NCBI GenBank assembly: GCA_964638895.1
Contig: CAZWYY010000026.1
Coordinates: 1-48,816 of the forward strand
Reading direction: 5' to 3'
DNA: 48,816 nt
From: JAFGGG01 sp964638895
Lineage (GTDB): Bacteria > Spirochaetota > Spirochaetia > SZUA-6 > RPPD01
Shown: positions 26,860-36,738 of the stretch, piece by piece
How positions within the stretch are numbered: position 1 is the first letter of the stretch
How the letters are laid out: the number at the start of each line of letters is the position of its first letter
Made by a program: the position numbers and the translations under genes
Notes under the pieces: generated by a model
Told to the model about the DNA's origin: nothing
Seen by the model: only the letters and a program-made list of their open reading frames with translations
Databases searched by the model: none

Positions 26860-29001
26860 CTACTGTTCGTTCAGCACGAGCTTCAGCACATTACTTAATT
26901 CATTTATTCTGTACGGCTTTGATACGGCGGCCTTAAAACCGTATTCGGTGTACCTGGACATGATTTCATTGTCCGCGTACCCGCTGGAAACGATGGCCTT
27001 GATATCCGGATTGAGCTTGCGCAGTTCCGCCAAAGCCCTTTCCCCTCCCATACCCGCGGGCACGGTGAGATCCAGAATTACGACCCCGTACGGATTCCCT
27101 GATTCCTGTGCCTCCCGGTAAAGCTCGACCGCCTCCCCGCCTTCCCGGGCGGTAGTTACCGCATACCCCAGCCTGACGAGGCCGACCTTCACAAATTCCA
27201 GGACAAGGTCCTCATCATCCATCACTAACACCCTGCCGGAGCCTTTTTCAGGAGAAATCTCTTTTTGTCGTGAAATATCAACCTCTCCGGTTATGGCCGG
27301 AAGATACATGACAAAGGTCGTGCCCTTGCCGAGTTCGGATGCCACGTCGATGTAGCCTTCGTGTTTTTTAATAATCGAATAGACCGTGGCCAGTCCAAGA
27401 CCGGTGCCTTCCTGCTTGGTGGTAAAAAACGGATCAAATATCTTATGGCAAAGCTCTTCCTGTATGCCGCCCCCCTCATCACTGAACGATATTTTTAAAT
27501 ACGCACCGGGAGAAAGCGGCAGTTTGGAAGTCCCATCCAACCTGATGTTTTCGGCGGTTACCGTGACGGTCCCGCCGCCGCGCATGGCCTGACGCGCGTT
27601 GATGGCCACGTTGCTGATGACCTGGGAAATCTGTCCCTCATCAGCCTCTATTTTCCAAAGACCCCCGTTGAAACGGTATTCGGTGTGGATCGGCGAACCG
27701 CTTAACGAAATAAGCATGGCCTCTTTAATTACCTTTTCAATATCGATGACGGTTTTCCTGGGCAGTCCGCCCTTGGAAAAGGTCAGCAACTGCCTGGTAA
27801 GATCTTTTGCCCGGTAAAAGGCCGAGAGGGCTTTTTTGCAGTAATCCGTTATATCCCCGTTTTGTCCTGCGCTTTCTTTGATCAGGTCCAGGTACCCGAA
27901 TATTCCGTTTAAAAGATTATTGAAATCATGGGCGATCCCCCCGGCAAGAATACCCAGGGACTCCAGTTTCTGCGCCTTGTTCAATTCCTCGGTTATTTTT
28001 TTTCGTTCCGTCACGTCCCGAAAAAAACCGACATTGCAGACCACCCCGTCCATCATGGTCGCCTTGGCGCTGATGTCCATGAAAACAACACTTCCGCTTC
28101 TGGTGACACACGGGATGTGGTGTGTGTGGAAAATTTCTCCTTTGGCCTGTCTACGGAAATTACGTAAGATCACCGGCAGATCGGCTTTGGGGTGAATATC
28201 GTACACCGTCATACCAAGAAGCTCTTTCTCGGTATACCCCAACATGGAACAGATCGCGGGGTTGGCGTACCTGAATTTTTTACTTTCAACCTCGCCGATT
28301 AATATACCGTCTGCGCTTTCCTCAAACAAGGTTTTATAGCGCGCCTCCGATTGTTCCAAATTACTGTTAACGGATTTTATCAGCATCAACTGCTGCGCTT
28401 TTCTGCGTTCATAGGTGTAAATAACCAGCGCGGTAAAAAGCGTCAAAGCGGAGGAAAAAGAAAAAAGCAGGATCTGGAGGATATGCAGGGATTTGTGCTC
28501 GCGCCGCATCATAATATTTACCTTATTTTCTATATCAATCGACATGTTATTCAACTGCCGCAGGTTGAGTGGTATGATTTGCGATACGAACTCATTCGGC
28601 GTCCGCCCGGCAAACGCCTGCTCCACAACCGCAAGCTTGCTTTTCATCTGCCGCAGCAGGGACGATATTTCGGTTGTGGGAATGGGACGAAAAATGCTCC
28701 CGCCCATTATTCCCCCGCTTAAAAGCGTATCAATCAATGCGGCGGTTTGCCTGAGGTATTTAACAGCCCATGTTTGATATTCGGCATTCCCCTGGATTGA
28801 TTCAAACTCCAGCAGGTTTATTCTGATCTGCATTACGGCGTCCCTGGCCGGCGCATAGACCTGAATGATATTGAAAGAAAACATAAACACATATGAGATA
28901 GAAATAAAAATCATCAGACTTGAGAGCACAATCGCAAAATAATACAGATAGGGGAGGGGCGGCCTTCGAATTTTATCTTCTTTGGATTCTTTTTTTTTCA
29001 T
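26860..29001 (-). CDS. Hybrid sensor histidine kinase with PAS and receiver domains
   Basis: A 713-aa inner-membrane kinase: helix 1 (about 18-45), a helical extracytoplasmic region, helix 2 (about 172-197), PAS domain (about 215-335), phospho-acceptor His358 in GIAHDFNNLLNGIFGY (HisKA of the NtrB-like/orphan hybrid type), ATPase domain, and a C-terminal receiver domain with Asp644 (VVILDLTVPAGMGG). There is no output domain and no adjacent response regulator, so it probably passes phosphate to a distant partner. No clear Shine-Dalgarno precedes ATG 29001. Confidence 0.93.
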   Translation of the reverse strand: MKKKESKEDKIRRPPLPYLYYFAIVLSSLMIFISISYVFMFSFNIIQVYAPARDAVMQIRINLLEFESIQGNAEYQTWAVKYLRQTAALIDTLLSGGIMGGSIFRPIPTTEISSLLRQMKSKLAVVEQAFAGRTPNEFVSQIIPLNLRQLNNMSIDIENKVNIMMRREHKSLHILQILLFSFSSALTLFTALVIYTYERRKAQQLMLIKSVNSNLEQSEARYKTLFEESADGILIGEVESKKFRYANPAICSMLGYTEKELLGMTVYDIHPKADLPVILRNFRRQAKGEIFHTHHIPCVTRSGSVVFMDISAKATMMDGVVCNVGFFRDVTERKKITEELNKAQKLESLGILAGGIAHDFNNLLNGIFGYLDLIKESAGQNGDITDYCKKALSAFYRAKDLTRQLLTFSKGGLPRKTVIDIEKVIKEAMLISLSGSPIHTEYRFNGGLWKIEADEGQISQVISNVAINARQAMRGGGTVTVTAENIRLDGTSKLPLSPGAYLKISFSDEGGGIQEELCHKIFDPFFTTKQEGTGLGLATVYSIIKKHEGYIDVASELGKGTTFVMYLPAITGEVDISRQKEISPEKGSGRVLVMDDEDLVLEFVKVGLVRLGYAVTTAREGGEAVELYREAQESGNPYGVVILDLTVPAGMGGERALAELRKLNPDIKAIVSSGYADNEIMSRYTEYGFKAAVSKPYRINELSNVLKLVLNEQ

Positions 29002-29072
29002 AAATTACGCAATAAAGTATAAATGATGTGCGGATCAATTGCAAAACAACAATATTAATTTGATGATCCGGT

Positions 29073-30308
29073 TTATACCTTGAGCGCATCCCGTCGTACC
29101 CGGGCAATAAGATAAAAAACAGCGAAAACGGACACAAAAATATTAATAAACATCATCCAGGTACTGTTCAGGAAGTGAATCACCAAGGCGCTGAGTAGCA
29201 CACCGGCCGCGATGGGGAGCTTGTTTCCCACCAGTGTATACAGGTTCATATAGATCGCGCGCATGTTCTTATGCGCCCAGGCGTCTATCAGGTTTATTAC
29301 GCCGAGATACCAGAGGCCGAAACCCAGGCCGTGCAGTAAATTTACGGCAAGAACCAGTCCGGTGAGTCCAAGGGGTGTAATAAACGCCAGTGATAAATTT
29401 TTCAAGACCATCAGCACGGCACCGAAAAGCACCATACGGTAGGTGCCGAGTTTTTGGGCGATCACCTTGGAAAAAAACATGACGGGCAACTCGGGTATTG
29501 AAGCAACAGCGAAGGCCAGTCCGATAAACAGGAAACTCAAATGGTAATCGTCAAAAAAATAGGCCGTAAAACTGAACGCACCGAAAAATCCGAACGAAAG
29601 CAGGAAACAAAAAATAAGCAGCCGTCTGAAGGCTTTATCGCGTTTAAGATGATCCCAGGGGACCTTAATTCTGGATATCCTGGCCTTTATACCCGATAAG
29701 GCCACAATCGCCAGCAGTACAAAACCCAGGCAAAAATACACCATGATAACGGCGATGCTGTGAACCAGCCAGAGAAACACGCCTACCAGCGCGGTATTCA
29801 CCACCCAGGAGAGGGTAGCGTTGATTCTGTAGCGCCCGAACAGGGTCGCGGGAAGCTTGTGTTCATGCAGGTACTCCAGTGTTTCCGTGGAAATGAGCGG
29901 GTAGACGGGGTTTAAAAATAAGCCGGTAAGCAGGACGCCTATGGCCATAAAAAATATTTTGGCGTCGAGCGACATGCCGGCTGAATCCGAAAAACCGGGA
30001 ATACTTAAAAACACGGCGCCGATTATTACGAAGATCGTACAGAATAAAAGCACCCTGTTTTCTATTTTAAACCTGTCCGCTATATACCCGGCCGCCGGAG
30101 CGGAGAATAGGAATAAGAAAGACTGGCAGAAAAGAAGAATTCCGATAATCAGATCCATTGGCTTTCCGTTGGGGAGGACCAGCACTTTTTTTAGGTACAG
30201 GCTGAAAAACGGATTAATGGCACTCAAGCCCATATAGCTGAACCAGAAGAGGAGAATTAGGCGTACCCCGGTACACCTGCGTTTATGCGGCATAAGAACT
30301 GTCACCAT
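29073..30308 (-). CDS. MFS transporter (MFS-1-like/nucleoside-symporter group)
   Basis: About 411 aa and 12 membrane helices. The first helix (LLFWFSYMGLSAINPFFSLYL) and the loop AGYIADRFKIENR fit the MFS subgroup related to LacY and to nucleoside:H+ symporters. Substrate unknown. Start codons at 30332 (TTG), 30308 (ATG) and 30293 (ATG) are in frame; none has a strong ribosome-binding site and 30308 was taken. Confidence 0.82.
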   Translation of the reverse strand: MVTVLMPHKRRCTGVRLILLFWFSYMGLSAINPFFSLYLKKVLVLPNGKPMDLIIGILLFCQSFLFLFSAPAAGYIADRFKIENRVLLFCTIFVIIGAVFLSIPGFSDSAGMSLDAKIFFMAIGVLLTGLFLNPVYPLISTETLEYLHEHKLPATLFGRYRINATLSWVVNTALVGVFLWLVHSIAVIMVYFCLGFVLLAIVALSGIKARISRIKVPWDHLKRDKAFRRLLIFCFLLSFGFFGAFSFTAYFFDDYHLSFLFIGLAFAVASIPELPVMFFSKVIAQKLGTYRMVLFGAVLMVLKNLSLAFITPLGLTGLVLAVNLLHGLGFGLWYLGVINLIDAWAHKNMRAIYMNLYTLVGNKLPIAAGVLLSALVIHFLNSTWMMFINIFVSVFAVFYLIARVRRDALKV

Positions 30309-30388
30309 AATAGCTCGCAGCAAAAAAGTCAACGCAAGGAAGGAGAGGTATTAGATTCATACTAAAGTATGATTGAACCGTCCCATAA

Positions 30389-30550
30389 CGTGCAATAAAT
30401 TATCTGACAATAACAATAAAGGCGGGAAAGCGGATAAGCACTGAAGGGCACGGCGCCTTGGAACCTATCGTACCCTTTGCGGATCTGTATAACCGCCGGA
30501 AAGACCGGAGAGTGGAAATCATTCTGATGAGGGGAGTTATTAAGCGTTAA
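30389..30550 (+). pseudogene. Relic of an OmpA-type C-terminal (peptidoglycan-binding) domain
   Basis: An open stretch of about 53 codons with no start codon of its own, ending in TAA at 30548-30550. It reads RAINYL, then RISTEGHGALEPI, then ADLYNRRKDRRVEIIL. This is the typical end of an OmpA/MotB-like domain: the RA..V..YL helix, the R-I-x-x-x-G-x-G strand and the NRRVEI motif. Everything before it is missing; upstream codons hit stops and then the divergent MFS gene. It is therefore a 3' remnant of a lost gene. The last four bases overlap the stop codon of the GT2 gene on the other strand. Confidence 0.7.
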
Positions 30551-31632
30551 TCAGGACGATCGGCTGTATTATGGCCGTCGGTCTCCATTGCGTGGCGGCG
30601 GACGGCCCCCTTTGCGGGACTACTGCGGCCGGCCCGGTTTTGTACATTTCTGCGGGTACGGCCGGCCTTCTTTGCGCTGCGGCGGCGGACGGCTTCTTCT
30701 TCAAACCCGATCAGCTCGTTGACCAAGTACAACGGCCGGGCCTTTGATTCGTCGTATATACGACCGATGTATTCACCGATAATGCCGAGGATGATGAGAA
30801 TTACCCCATTGAAGATCAGGCTTAACGATATGAGAGATGTCCAGCCCTGTAAGGTCTGCCCGCTGACGAACTGGATTAATACGTAAATCAAATACCCGAA
30901 TCCTCCGAGGGATACCAGCACGCCCAAAAACGAGGCCAGACGCAACGGCTTGTAGGAAAACGAAACAATGGCGTTGAGCGCAAAACGGAGCATTTTGAAG
31001 AAGGGATACTTGGTCTTTCCCGCGAAACGCTTTTCACGGACATACGGGACCTCGGCCTGCCGGTACCCGGCCCAGCTTATAAGCCCCCGCACAAACCGGT
31101 TGCGTTCGTGAATACTGCACATGGCATTACACACCTTCCTGTCCAGCAGGCGAAAATCGCCCACGTCTTTTGGAATTTTTACCTGGGTCATGCCGGAAAG
31201 AAACCGGTAGAATATTTTTGCGGTCATCAGTTTGAACACGGTCTCGCCTTTGCGTTTTATGCGTTTTCCGTACACCACGTCAAAGCCCTGTTTCCACTTT
31301 TCGATCATCTGAAGCATGACCTCCGGCGGGTCCTGCAGATCAGCGTCGATAATCAGGACTGCGTCACCGCTTGCATAGTCCATGCCGGCGGTGATGGCGA
31401 TCTGGTGGCCGAAGTTCCTGGAAAAATCGATTATCTTCAGGGCCGGGTTGCTTTTTGCGATTTTCATCAACAGGGGCTTTGTCTTGTCCCGGCTGCCGTC
31501 ATTTACGAACACCAGTTCATAGCTTTCCGCGGTCCGGTCCATGACCTTTTTCAAGCGGGACACGCATTCCCCGACCACCTCCTCTTCGTTATACACAGGA
31601 ACCACAACCGAATAGACGGGATTTTGTTTCAC
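30547..31632 (-). CDS. Polyprenyl-phosphate glycosyltransferase (GtrB/ArnC/DPM1-like GT2)
   Basis: A 361-aa family 2 glycosyltransferase that should load a sugar from a nucleotide donor onto undecaprenyl phosphate on the cytoplasmic side. Motifs: SVVVPVYNEEE at the start, FVNDGSRDKT, metal-binding IIDADLQDPPE, and two C-terminal membrane helices (about 230-255 and 265-290) as in GtrB. A basic Arg-rich tail follows. The GTG start at 31632 is supported by AAAGGAG 7 bases upstream. It begins 12 bp after the giant PMT-like gene, so both form an operon: one makes the lipid-linked sugar, the other uses it. Confidence 0.92.
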   Translation of the reverse strand: MKQNPVYSVVVPVYNEEEVVGECVSRLKKVMDRTAESYELVFVNDGSRDKTKPLLMKIAKSNPALKIIDFSRNFGHQIAITAGMDYASGDAVLIIDADLQDPPEVMLQMIEKWKQGFDVVYGKRIKRKGETVFKLMTAKIFYRFLSGMTQVKIPKDVGDFRLLDRKVCNAMCSIHERNRFVRGLISWAGYRQAEVPYVREKRFAGKTKYPFFKMLRFALNAIVSFSYKPLRLASFLGVLVSLGGFGYLIYVLIQFVSGQTLQGWTSLISLSLIFNGVILIILGIIGEYIGRIYDESKARPLYLVNELIGFEEEAVRRRSAKKAGRTRRNVQNRAGRSSPAKGAVRRHAMETDGHNTADRPD

Positions 31633-31644
31633 TGCACGCTCCTT

Positions 31645-34600
31645 TCAAATATAGAATACCCACGATGTAAACCAGCGCAGTACCGAGGCCATGTATGCCT
31701 TGGGCACCGCCAGGCCGGATAAAACAGGGTAAAACAGGACAAACAGCGCGGGCACACTCACCAGATAGGCATACGCCGCGTATTTCAGCCACGGTATTCT
31801 GTTTACCATAAAAATCAGGACATATACAATACAAAACACCAGAAAGGGCACGGCCGTAAAAAAATGATAAATGAAGGTAAGGTCCCTGGGAATTATGATC
31901 CAGGGCAGGTACTGGGACAAAAACGCCGTTATAATGAAAAGCACGCGCCCGTCTCTTCTATAAACGGCGATGAACGCCGCGGCCAGCAGGCAGATGCCGC
32001 CCACCCACCAAACCGCCGGGTTGCCGAAAGCGACAATGCTTGAGACCAGGTTGGCCGGGAGTTGTTCGTGCCCGCTGTAATACCACATGGGCCTCTCCAT
32101 AAAGGGCCACTGCCACCAGCTTGAGGAGAACGGATGGCCGGCAGTAAGCCGGCTGTGGTAATCATACATATTGACCTGGTCGTTAATAACAAAGCCTACC
32201 GGGTTTACGGGTTTTTCCGCTGTCAGAATGGGCAGGTAGGATAGATAATAAATAAGCGTGGGGATTATGACAAATACCGCGACGCACCAAAGCAGTGTTT
32301 TCCCCAGGTTCGGTAAAAAATGCCTCCTCCGGTACCGGTACTCCAGGGTTTGCCGTTGCGGCACCTCTCGTCCCTTATAGACCAGCGCCTGCCTTTCCTG
32401 CCCGAATAACGTGACAGTTCCGGCCTTTTGCAGCACGCGCCGGGCGCGCACATACTCCCGAAGGCGCCTAAAGATCGTGATGAAAAAAATCACCGCCAGG
32501 CCCAGGGCGCCGTACAAAGCGGTCCATTTACAGGCCGCGCCCAGTCCCAGGCACACGCCCGCGAAAAGCAGGGGCCTGAAGGTCCGCCACAGGCTTTGCT
32601 TGAAAAAACTCATGCGGTAATAATCATACATAAAATAGTACATAAGAATGATAAAAAACACCGCGTACACGTCTATAGTGGCGATCCTGGTCTGCACAAA
32701 GTGCATAAAATCAAAGGTGAACAGAAAGGCCGTTACAAACGCCGGCCGGCCGTCCTTGAATAGTTTTTTCCCGAAAGCATACATTAGCGGCACCATGAGT
32801 ACGCCGCAGAGTGTGCCGGCGAACCGCCAACCCAGGGGCACCATGCCGAAAAGCATTATGCCCAGGCTGATGATCAGTTTGCCCAGCGGCGGATGGGTTG
32901 TTTCCGAGGGAGGGATGCCCAAGAGGTTTTCATAGGCCGTTCTGGCAAAATACACCTCATCGAAAACAAACCCGTCCAGGTATCCGGGATTGTAGACGAT
33001 GGTATTCTGCTCGTCGAACACGGCCTCCGGTCTTCCATGGCCAGGCGCGGGCCCGGAGTTTGCGGCCGGTTTTCCCAGGTCCGGCGCGGGCCCGGGGCCC
33101 CGGGCCTGGTCTGTCTTAAAGGGCGTGACGCTTTTAATCGTAAGGGGAACCGTGCTGTCCTTAGGGAACAGTCCCAGTTCATCCAACATCACCCCCGGTT
33201 GCTTGGCCGTTACCTTGAGGTAGCGTGTCTCTCTATCTACAACAGTGTAACGCCATTGGATGAAATCATAAACGGTGGGTTGAGAGATGACAAGCGGCCG
33301 GGACCAATGATTGTTATCCCGTGAAAACTCTATTGAATAACTGCCAGCCCCCAGCCCAAAAAAATAATACACCCTGCCTATCCGTTCCTCCCGCCCCAAG
33401 TCCGCGTAAAACCCTTCCCCGGCGCGGGCCGGCCTCCAGTAGGTCTGCGGCGCTTTACATGAACCTAAATTGATGAAGGCCACACATGCGTAGACCAGGG
33501 TCAGGATAAATACCGCAAGATATTCCCGTTTGACATAACACGCGCGTTCGTAGGGCAGGGCAAGGGGCGGCTCGTATTCCGGGTCGAAAGGGTATTGTCC
33601 GCCGCCGTAACCCTTCGAACGGAATCCCCAGCCGAAAGAAGATACGTATCCGACCCTCATCCGGGCCGGGAGTATGGGTTGGGAACGCCTTTGCCGCAGC
33701 TTCACAGCCGGCCGATTCCTGAAAAACAGATCGATTCCGATCTTCCCCAGGTAACAGAGTAACGCCAGGTTCACAAGACTCGCAATCCTGACCAGGATGT
33801 CGTCCCGGGGTATGAGTGTGCCGCCCGTGGAGAGAAAAAAGTTGAGTACCATCTCCTGGTTTAAAAGCAGAGTGGCGCTGAATCCGGCGAATAAAAACAG
33901 AAAGCGTTTGTCTTTAAAGGCAATAAAGCAAAGCAGGGAAAGCGGCAGGGCCGGGTACAGGTAGCGCTCATGCATTCTTGTACCCAGCACAAAAACAGCG
34001 GTAATCAGGAATAGCGCCACAAAGAAATAAAAAGCCGGGTTCCGGTGCGTCTTATAATCACGCACGCACAACACCAGCACGGCGCCGGTGATACCCAGGA
34101 TAAATATCAGGCCCCAGGTACCGAAAGAAAAAAATAACAGCGGACTTTCCAGGCCCTGCCAGTTGGCCCCCAGCAGGGCGTACAGGTTGAAGGCGTTTAC
34201 GGTGGCGTACGGATAGGAGGCCAGCGTATTACCGTACAACGTGAAAAATCGGGCTATCCCGTTCCCGTTCAGGCAAAAGGGGAGCACCGGCAGCGTGAAT
34301 GTAAGGATCATACAGGCGATGGTAACGCCGATCCGCCGGTAATCGGGTTTTCCGGAAAAGAGCTTTACCAGCGCGTATATACCCGCGGGAGCGAAAATCA
34401 GGGCCTGGGGCTTGATGAGCACGGCCGCCGCATACAACACGGCGGCGGGCTCGATTTTCTTCCGGTAGAGCAGGTACAGGCTTAAGACCAGAAAAAAGCT
34501 GAAAAAGGAATCGATCTGGCCGAAAAGCGCGGAATTATGAATGACCACCGGGTTGATAATAAATAATAGTGCCAAAAAATATGCGGCGTGGGCATTCGGG

Positions 34601-35760
34601 GCCCCCAGGGCGCCCGGCGCGGCCCGGGAACCAGAAGCAGCCGAGGCGCCCAGATCACCCGAAAGGACGCGGGCCCTCGAAACGGATGAGGCGCCCAGCC
34701 TTTTTCGGGCAAAGCGGTAAATCAGAAGCGCCAGTAGCAGATCGGTAATAATTGAGGGAAGCTTGATCAGCAAAAGAAATGCCGGCGAATCATAGGGCAG
34801 CCCCAGTATACTGCGCAGAAACCCAAGAATGTACAGAATATATATGTAGCCGGGCGGATAATCCACAAACATGTTCTGTTGGTAAAAGTTCGGAAGGCCC
34901 TTGTCGAAGGCGGTAACGGCCCAGGTTTTAAAACAGGCGATATCCGTGGGGAACCCCTGTACGCCGACTGCCGGAATCAGCCTGACAAAAAATCCGGCGG
35001 CCAGGGTAACCATGAGTAACAGGTCGGTCCGCCTGATCTCTGAGGCGGTCAGCCCAACCGGCTTATGCCGCAGAGCCCTGCGGTACACATAATACACCAC
35101 AAGCAGGAATAGCAACGCGATAAGTACGGTCACCGGAACGGTGTAGGCCCGACTGCCGCCCTGATCCCGGCTTTGGCGATTCGGCTCCGGGGACGGGGCG
35201 GAAAAATTGACGACACGCACCCCTTGCGGAACATGGCTGACCTTTTCCATTCGCACGTTATCAAAATAGGCCGTGCCGGTGCTCATCAATCCGTACCCGC
35301 CCAAACGCAGAGTGAGGGCGACCGCGTGCTGGTCCGGTCCGGTCCTGCCGTACAGTTCAAGGCGCCGCCAGGCGTCCGGACTCTGCCTTACATCCGCCGA
35401 GGTTTCCTGAATATCAACCAGGCTGATATTCGCCCCCAGCCCCTCCGGTCCCATGTCAAAGGCCTTGGCCTCACAGGATATCCGGTAGACCGTATCAGGC
35501 ACCACCTCTACCTCCTGAATCAGCTTTGAATCGTCGCTTATAAGGTTCTCGATAACGGCGTAATTCCGTCCGGAATAGGGATCCCGATGCCCGATCCCGA
35601 ACAGAACACCATGCGGATTATTATTATAGGTGTCGGCGGTCCAGCCCCGGGGCAGACCGTTTTCCGTCAGCTCGAAATCACCGTTATATACCAGATTCTC
35701 CTGGGAAAAAAGGGTGGCGCTGATCATAACCAAACAGAACAGTAAAAACTGTTTTTTCAT
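31645..35760 (-). CDS. Giant two-module GT-C glycosyltransferase (carbohydrate-binding, GT87-like and PMT/GT39 modules)
   Basis: A 1371-aa protein in one frame. Order of parts: signal peptide (1-20); a jelly-roll, CBM4/9-like lectin domain (about 21-175); a first multi-helix GT-C module (about 235-690) with FPTDIACFKTWA in the first outer loop; a discoidin-like beta domain (about 745-865); a Gly/Pro linker; and a second GT-C module of the protein O-mannosyltransferase type (about 900-1371) with FDEVYFA and THPPLGK. The PMT module should transfer a sugar from a polyprenyl-phosphate donor to protein or glycan outside the membrane. The donor is probably made by the adjacent GT2. ATG 35760 starts the signal peptide; a longer frame to 35799 adds nothing. 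Fusion of two GT-C modules is unusual. Confidence 0.85.
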   Translation of the reverse strand: MKKQFLLFCLVMISATLFSQENLVYNGDFELTENGLPRGWTADTYNNNPHGVLFGIGHRDPYSGRNYAVIENLISDDSKLIQEVEVVPDTVYRISCEAKAFDMGPEGLGANISLVDIQETSADVRQSPDAWRRLELYGRTGPDQHAVALTLRLGGYGLMSTGTAYFDNVRMEKVSHVPQGVRVVNFSAPSPEPNRQSRDQGGSRAYTVPVTVLIALLFLLVVYYVYRRALRHKPVGLTASEIRRTDLLLMVTLAAGFFVRLIPAVGVQGFPTDIACFKTWAVTAFDKGLPNFYQQNMFVDYPPGYIYILYILGFLRSILGLPYDSPAFLLLIKLPSIITDLLLALLIYRFARKRLGASSVSRARVLSGDLGASAASGSRAAPGALGAPNAHAAYFLALLFIINPVVIHNSALFGQIDSFFSFFLVLSLYLLYRKKIEPAAVLYAAAVLIKPQALIFAPAGIYALVKLFSGKPDYRRIGVTIACMILTFTLPVLPFCLNGNGIARFFTLYGNTLASYPYATVNAFNLYALLGANWQGLESPLLFFSFGTWGLIFILGITGAVLVLCVRDYKTHRNPAFYFFVALFLITAVFVLGTRMHERYLYPALPLSLLCFIAFKDKRFLFLFAGFSATLLLNQEMVLNFFLSTGGTLIPRDDILVRIASLVNLALLCYLGKIGIDLFFRNRPAVKLRQRRSQPILPARMRVGYVSSFGWGFRSKGYGGGQYPFDPEYEPPLALPYERACYVKREYLAVFILTLVYACVAFINLGSCKAPQTYWRPARAGEGFYADLGREERIGRVYYFFGLGAGSYSIEFSRDNNHWSRPLVISQPTVYDFIQWRYTVVDRETRYLKVTAKQPGVMLDELGLFPKDSTVPLTIKSVTPFKTDQARGPGPAPDLGKPAANSGPAPGHGRPEAVFDEQNTIVYNPGYLDGFVFDEVYFARTAYENLLGIPPSETTHPPLGKLIISLGIMLFGMVPLGWRFAGTLCGVLMVPLMYAFGKKLFKDGRPAFVTAFLFTFDFMHFVQTRIATIDVYAVFFIILMYYFMYDYYRMSFFKQSLWRTFRPLLFAGVCLGLGAACKWTALYGALGLAVIFFITIFRRLREYVRARRVLQKAGTVTLFGQERQALVYKGREVPQRQTLEYRYRRRHFLPNLGKTLLWCVAVFVIIPTLIYYLSYLPILTAEKPVNPVGFVINDQVNMYDYHSRLTAGHPFSSSWWQWPFMERPMWYYSGHEQLPANLVSSIVAFGNPAVWWVGGICLLAAAFIAVYRRDGRVLFIITAFLSQYLPWIIIPRDLTFIYHFFTAVPFLVFCIVYVLIFMVNRIPWLKYAAYAYLVSVPALFVLFYPVLSGLAVPKAYMASVLRWFTSWVFYI

Positions 35761-35858
35761 CGAAATAGTAGTATAACCGTAAAAAATAAACCAAAGCAAT
35801 CGTCTTTTGGACTAATTCAGCAATTCTAAATTTGCCGGGACTAATTACACCCCGCGCC

Positions 35859-36686
35859 TTAAAAAGCCCTGGCCTGGCGCGCCATTTCCAAATAAAAGAC
35901 TGCCTCCTCGTATCGACCGCGCTTCTTGCAGCCGTAGGCGAAGACCCGGCACTTGTATTCCAACTCCATACAGGCCGCACGCAGCTGTTCCTCCGTGAAG
36001 GCACCCCCGCATATATTCAGCAGCAGCGCCCAGATCCGAAACAGCTCAATATGCCCGTATTTCTCCGAAAGCTGCCCGCCGTGACCGGCCCGCTTTTCCA
36101 CAAGCGGCTCATCGATATAACCCACCTTATACTGCGCGGTCAGGCGCAGCCACAGCTCATAGTCCTCGGCGATTTCCAGGTTTTCTTTGAAGGCGCCGAG
36201 ATCAAAGAACACCGCGCGCTCCATCATCACGGTGGAAGGACCGATCACGCATTTTTTCAGGGCATCGGCGAATATATACCCCGTCCGCGCGTGTTGTTGG
36301 CCGGCTTGGGAAATGATTCTGCAGCCTCTCTTCCAGACCTCCCTGGTATGGCAGATCACACAGCCGGGATTCCGGGCAAAGAATCCAACCTGGCGCGTAA
36401 GCTTGCCCGCACGCCACAGGTCGTCGGAGTCCAGAAAACACAGGTACCCGCCCCCGGCCGCTTCCGCCCCCCTGTTTCGCACTAAACCGGGAAAGCCCGT
36501 ATGGCTGAGAAGGATGAGGCGTACACCCTGCCCCTCAAGCCATTGGGCTGTGCCGTCGGTGGAGCCGTCATCAACCACGATCACCTCGTAATCAGTATAG
36601 TCCTGTGTCCGTACCGAAGCCAGGGCCTGCTTAAGCAAAGGCAGCCGGTTGTAGGTAGGTATAATTATCGATACCTGGGGATTCAT
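35859..36686 (-). CDS. GT2 glycosyltransferase
   Basis: A 275-aa soluble family 2 (GT-A fold) glycosyltransferase: VSIIIPTYNRLPLLKQAL at the N-terminus, VVDDGSTDGT (about 38-47), and the metal-binding CFLDSDDLW. The C-terminal third is helical with Cys- and Arg-rich stretches. It resembles enzymes that add sugars to cell-surface glycans; donor and acceptor are unknown. ATG 36686 begins exactly at the conserved first strand. It lies on the same strand as, and about 100 bp upstream of, the giant glycosyltransferase gene, so it may belong to the same glycosylation cluster. Confidence 0.88.
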   Translation of the reverse strand: MNPQVSIIIPTYNRLPLLKQALASVRTQDYTDYEVIVVDDGSTDGTAQWLEGQGVRLILLSHTGFPGLVRNRGAEAAGGGYLCFLDSDDLWRAGKLTRQVGFFARNPGCVICHTREVWKRGCRIISQAGQQHARTGYIFADALKKCVIGPSTVMMERAVFFDLGAFKENLEIAEDYELWLRLTAQYKVGYIDEPLVEKRAGHGGQLSEKYGHIELFRIWALLLNICGGAFTEEQLRAACMELEYKCRVFAYGCKKRGRYEEAVFYLEMARQARAF

Positions 36687-36738
36687 CCTGTTCAACTTTC
36701 CGTTTATTTTTAGTATATTACAGGCAAGAGTTCCAGTA

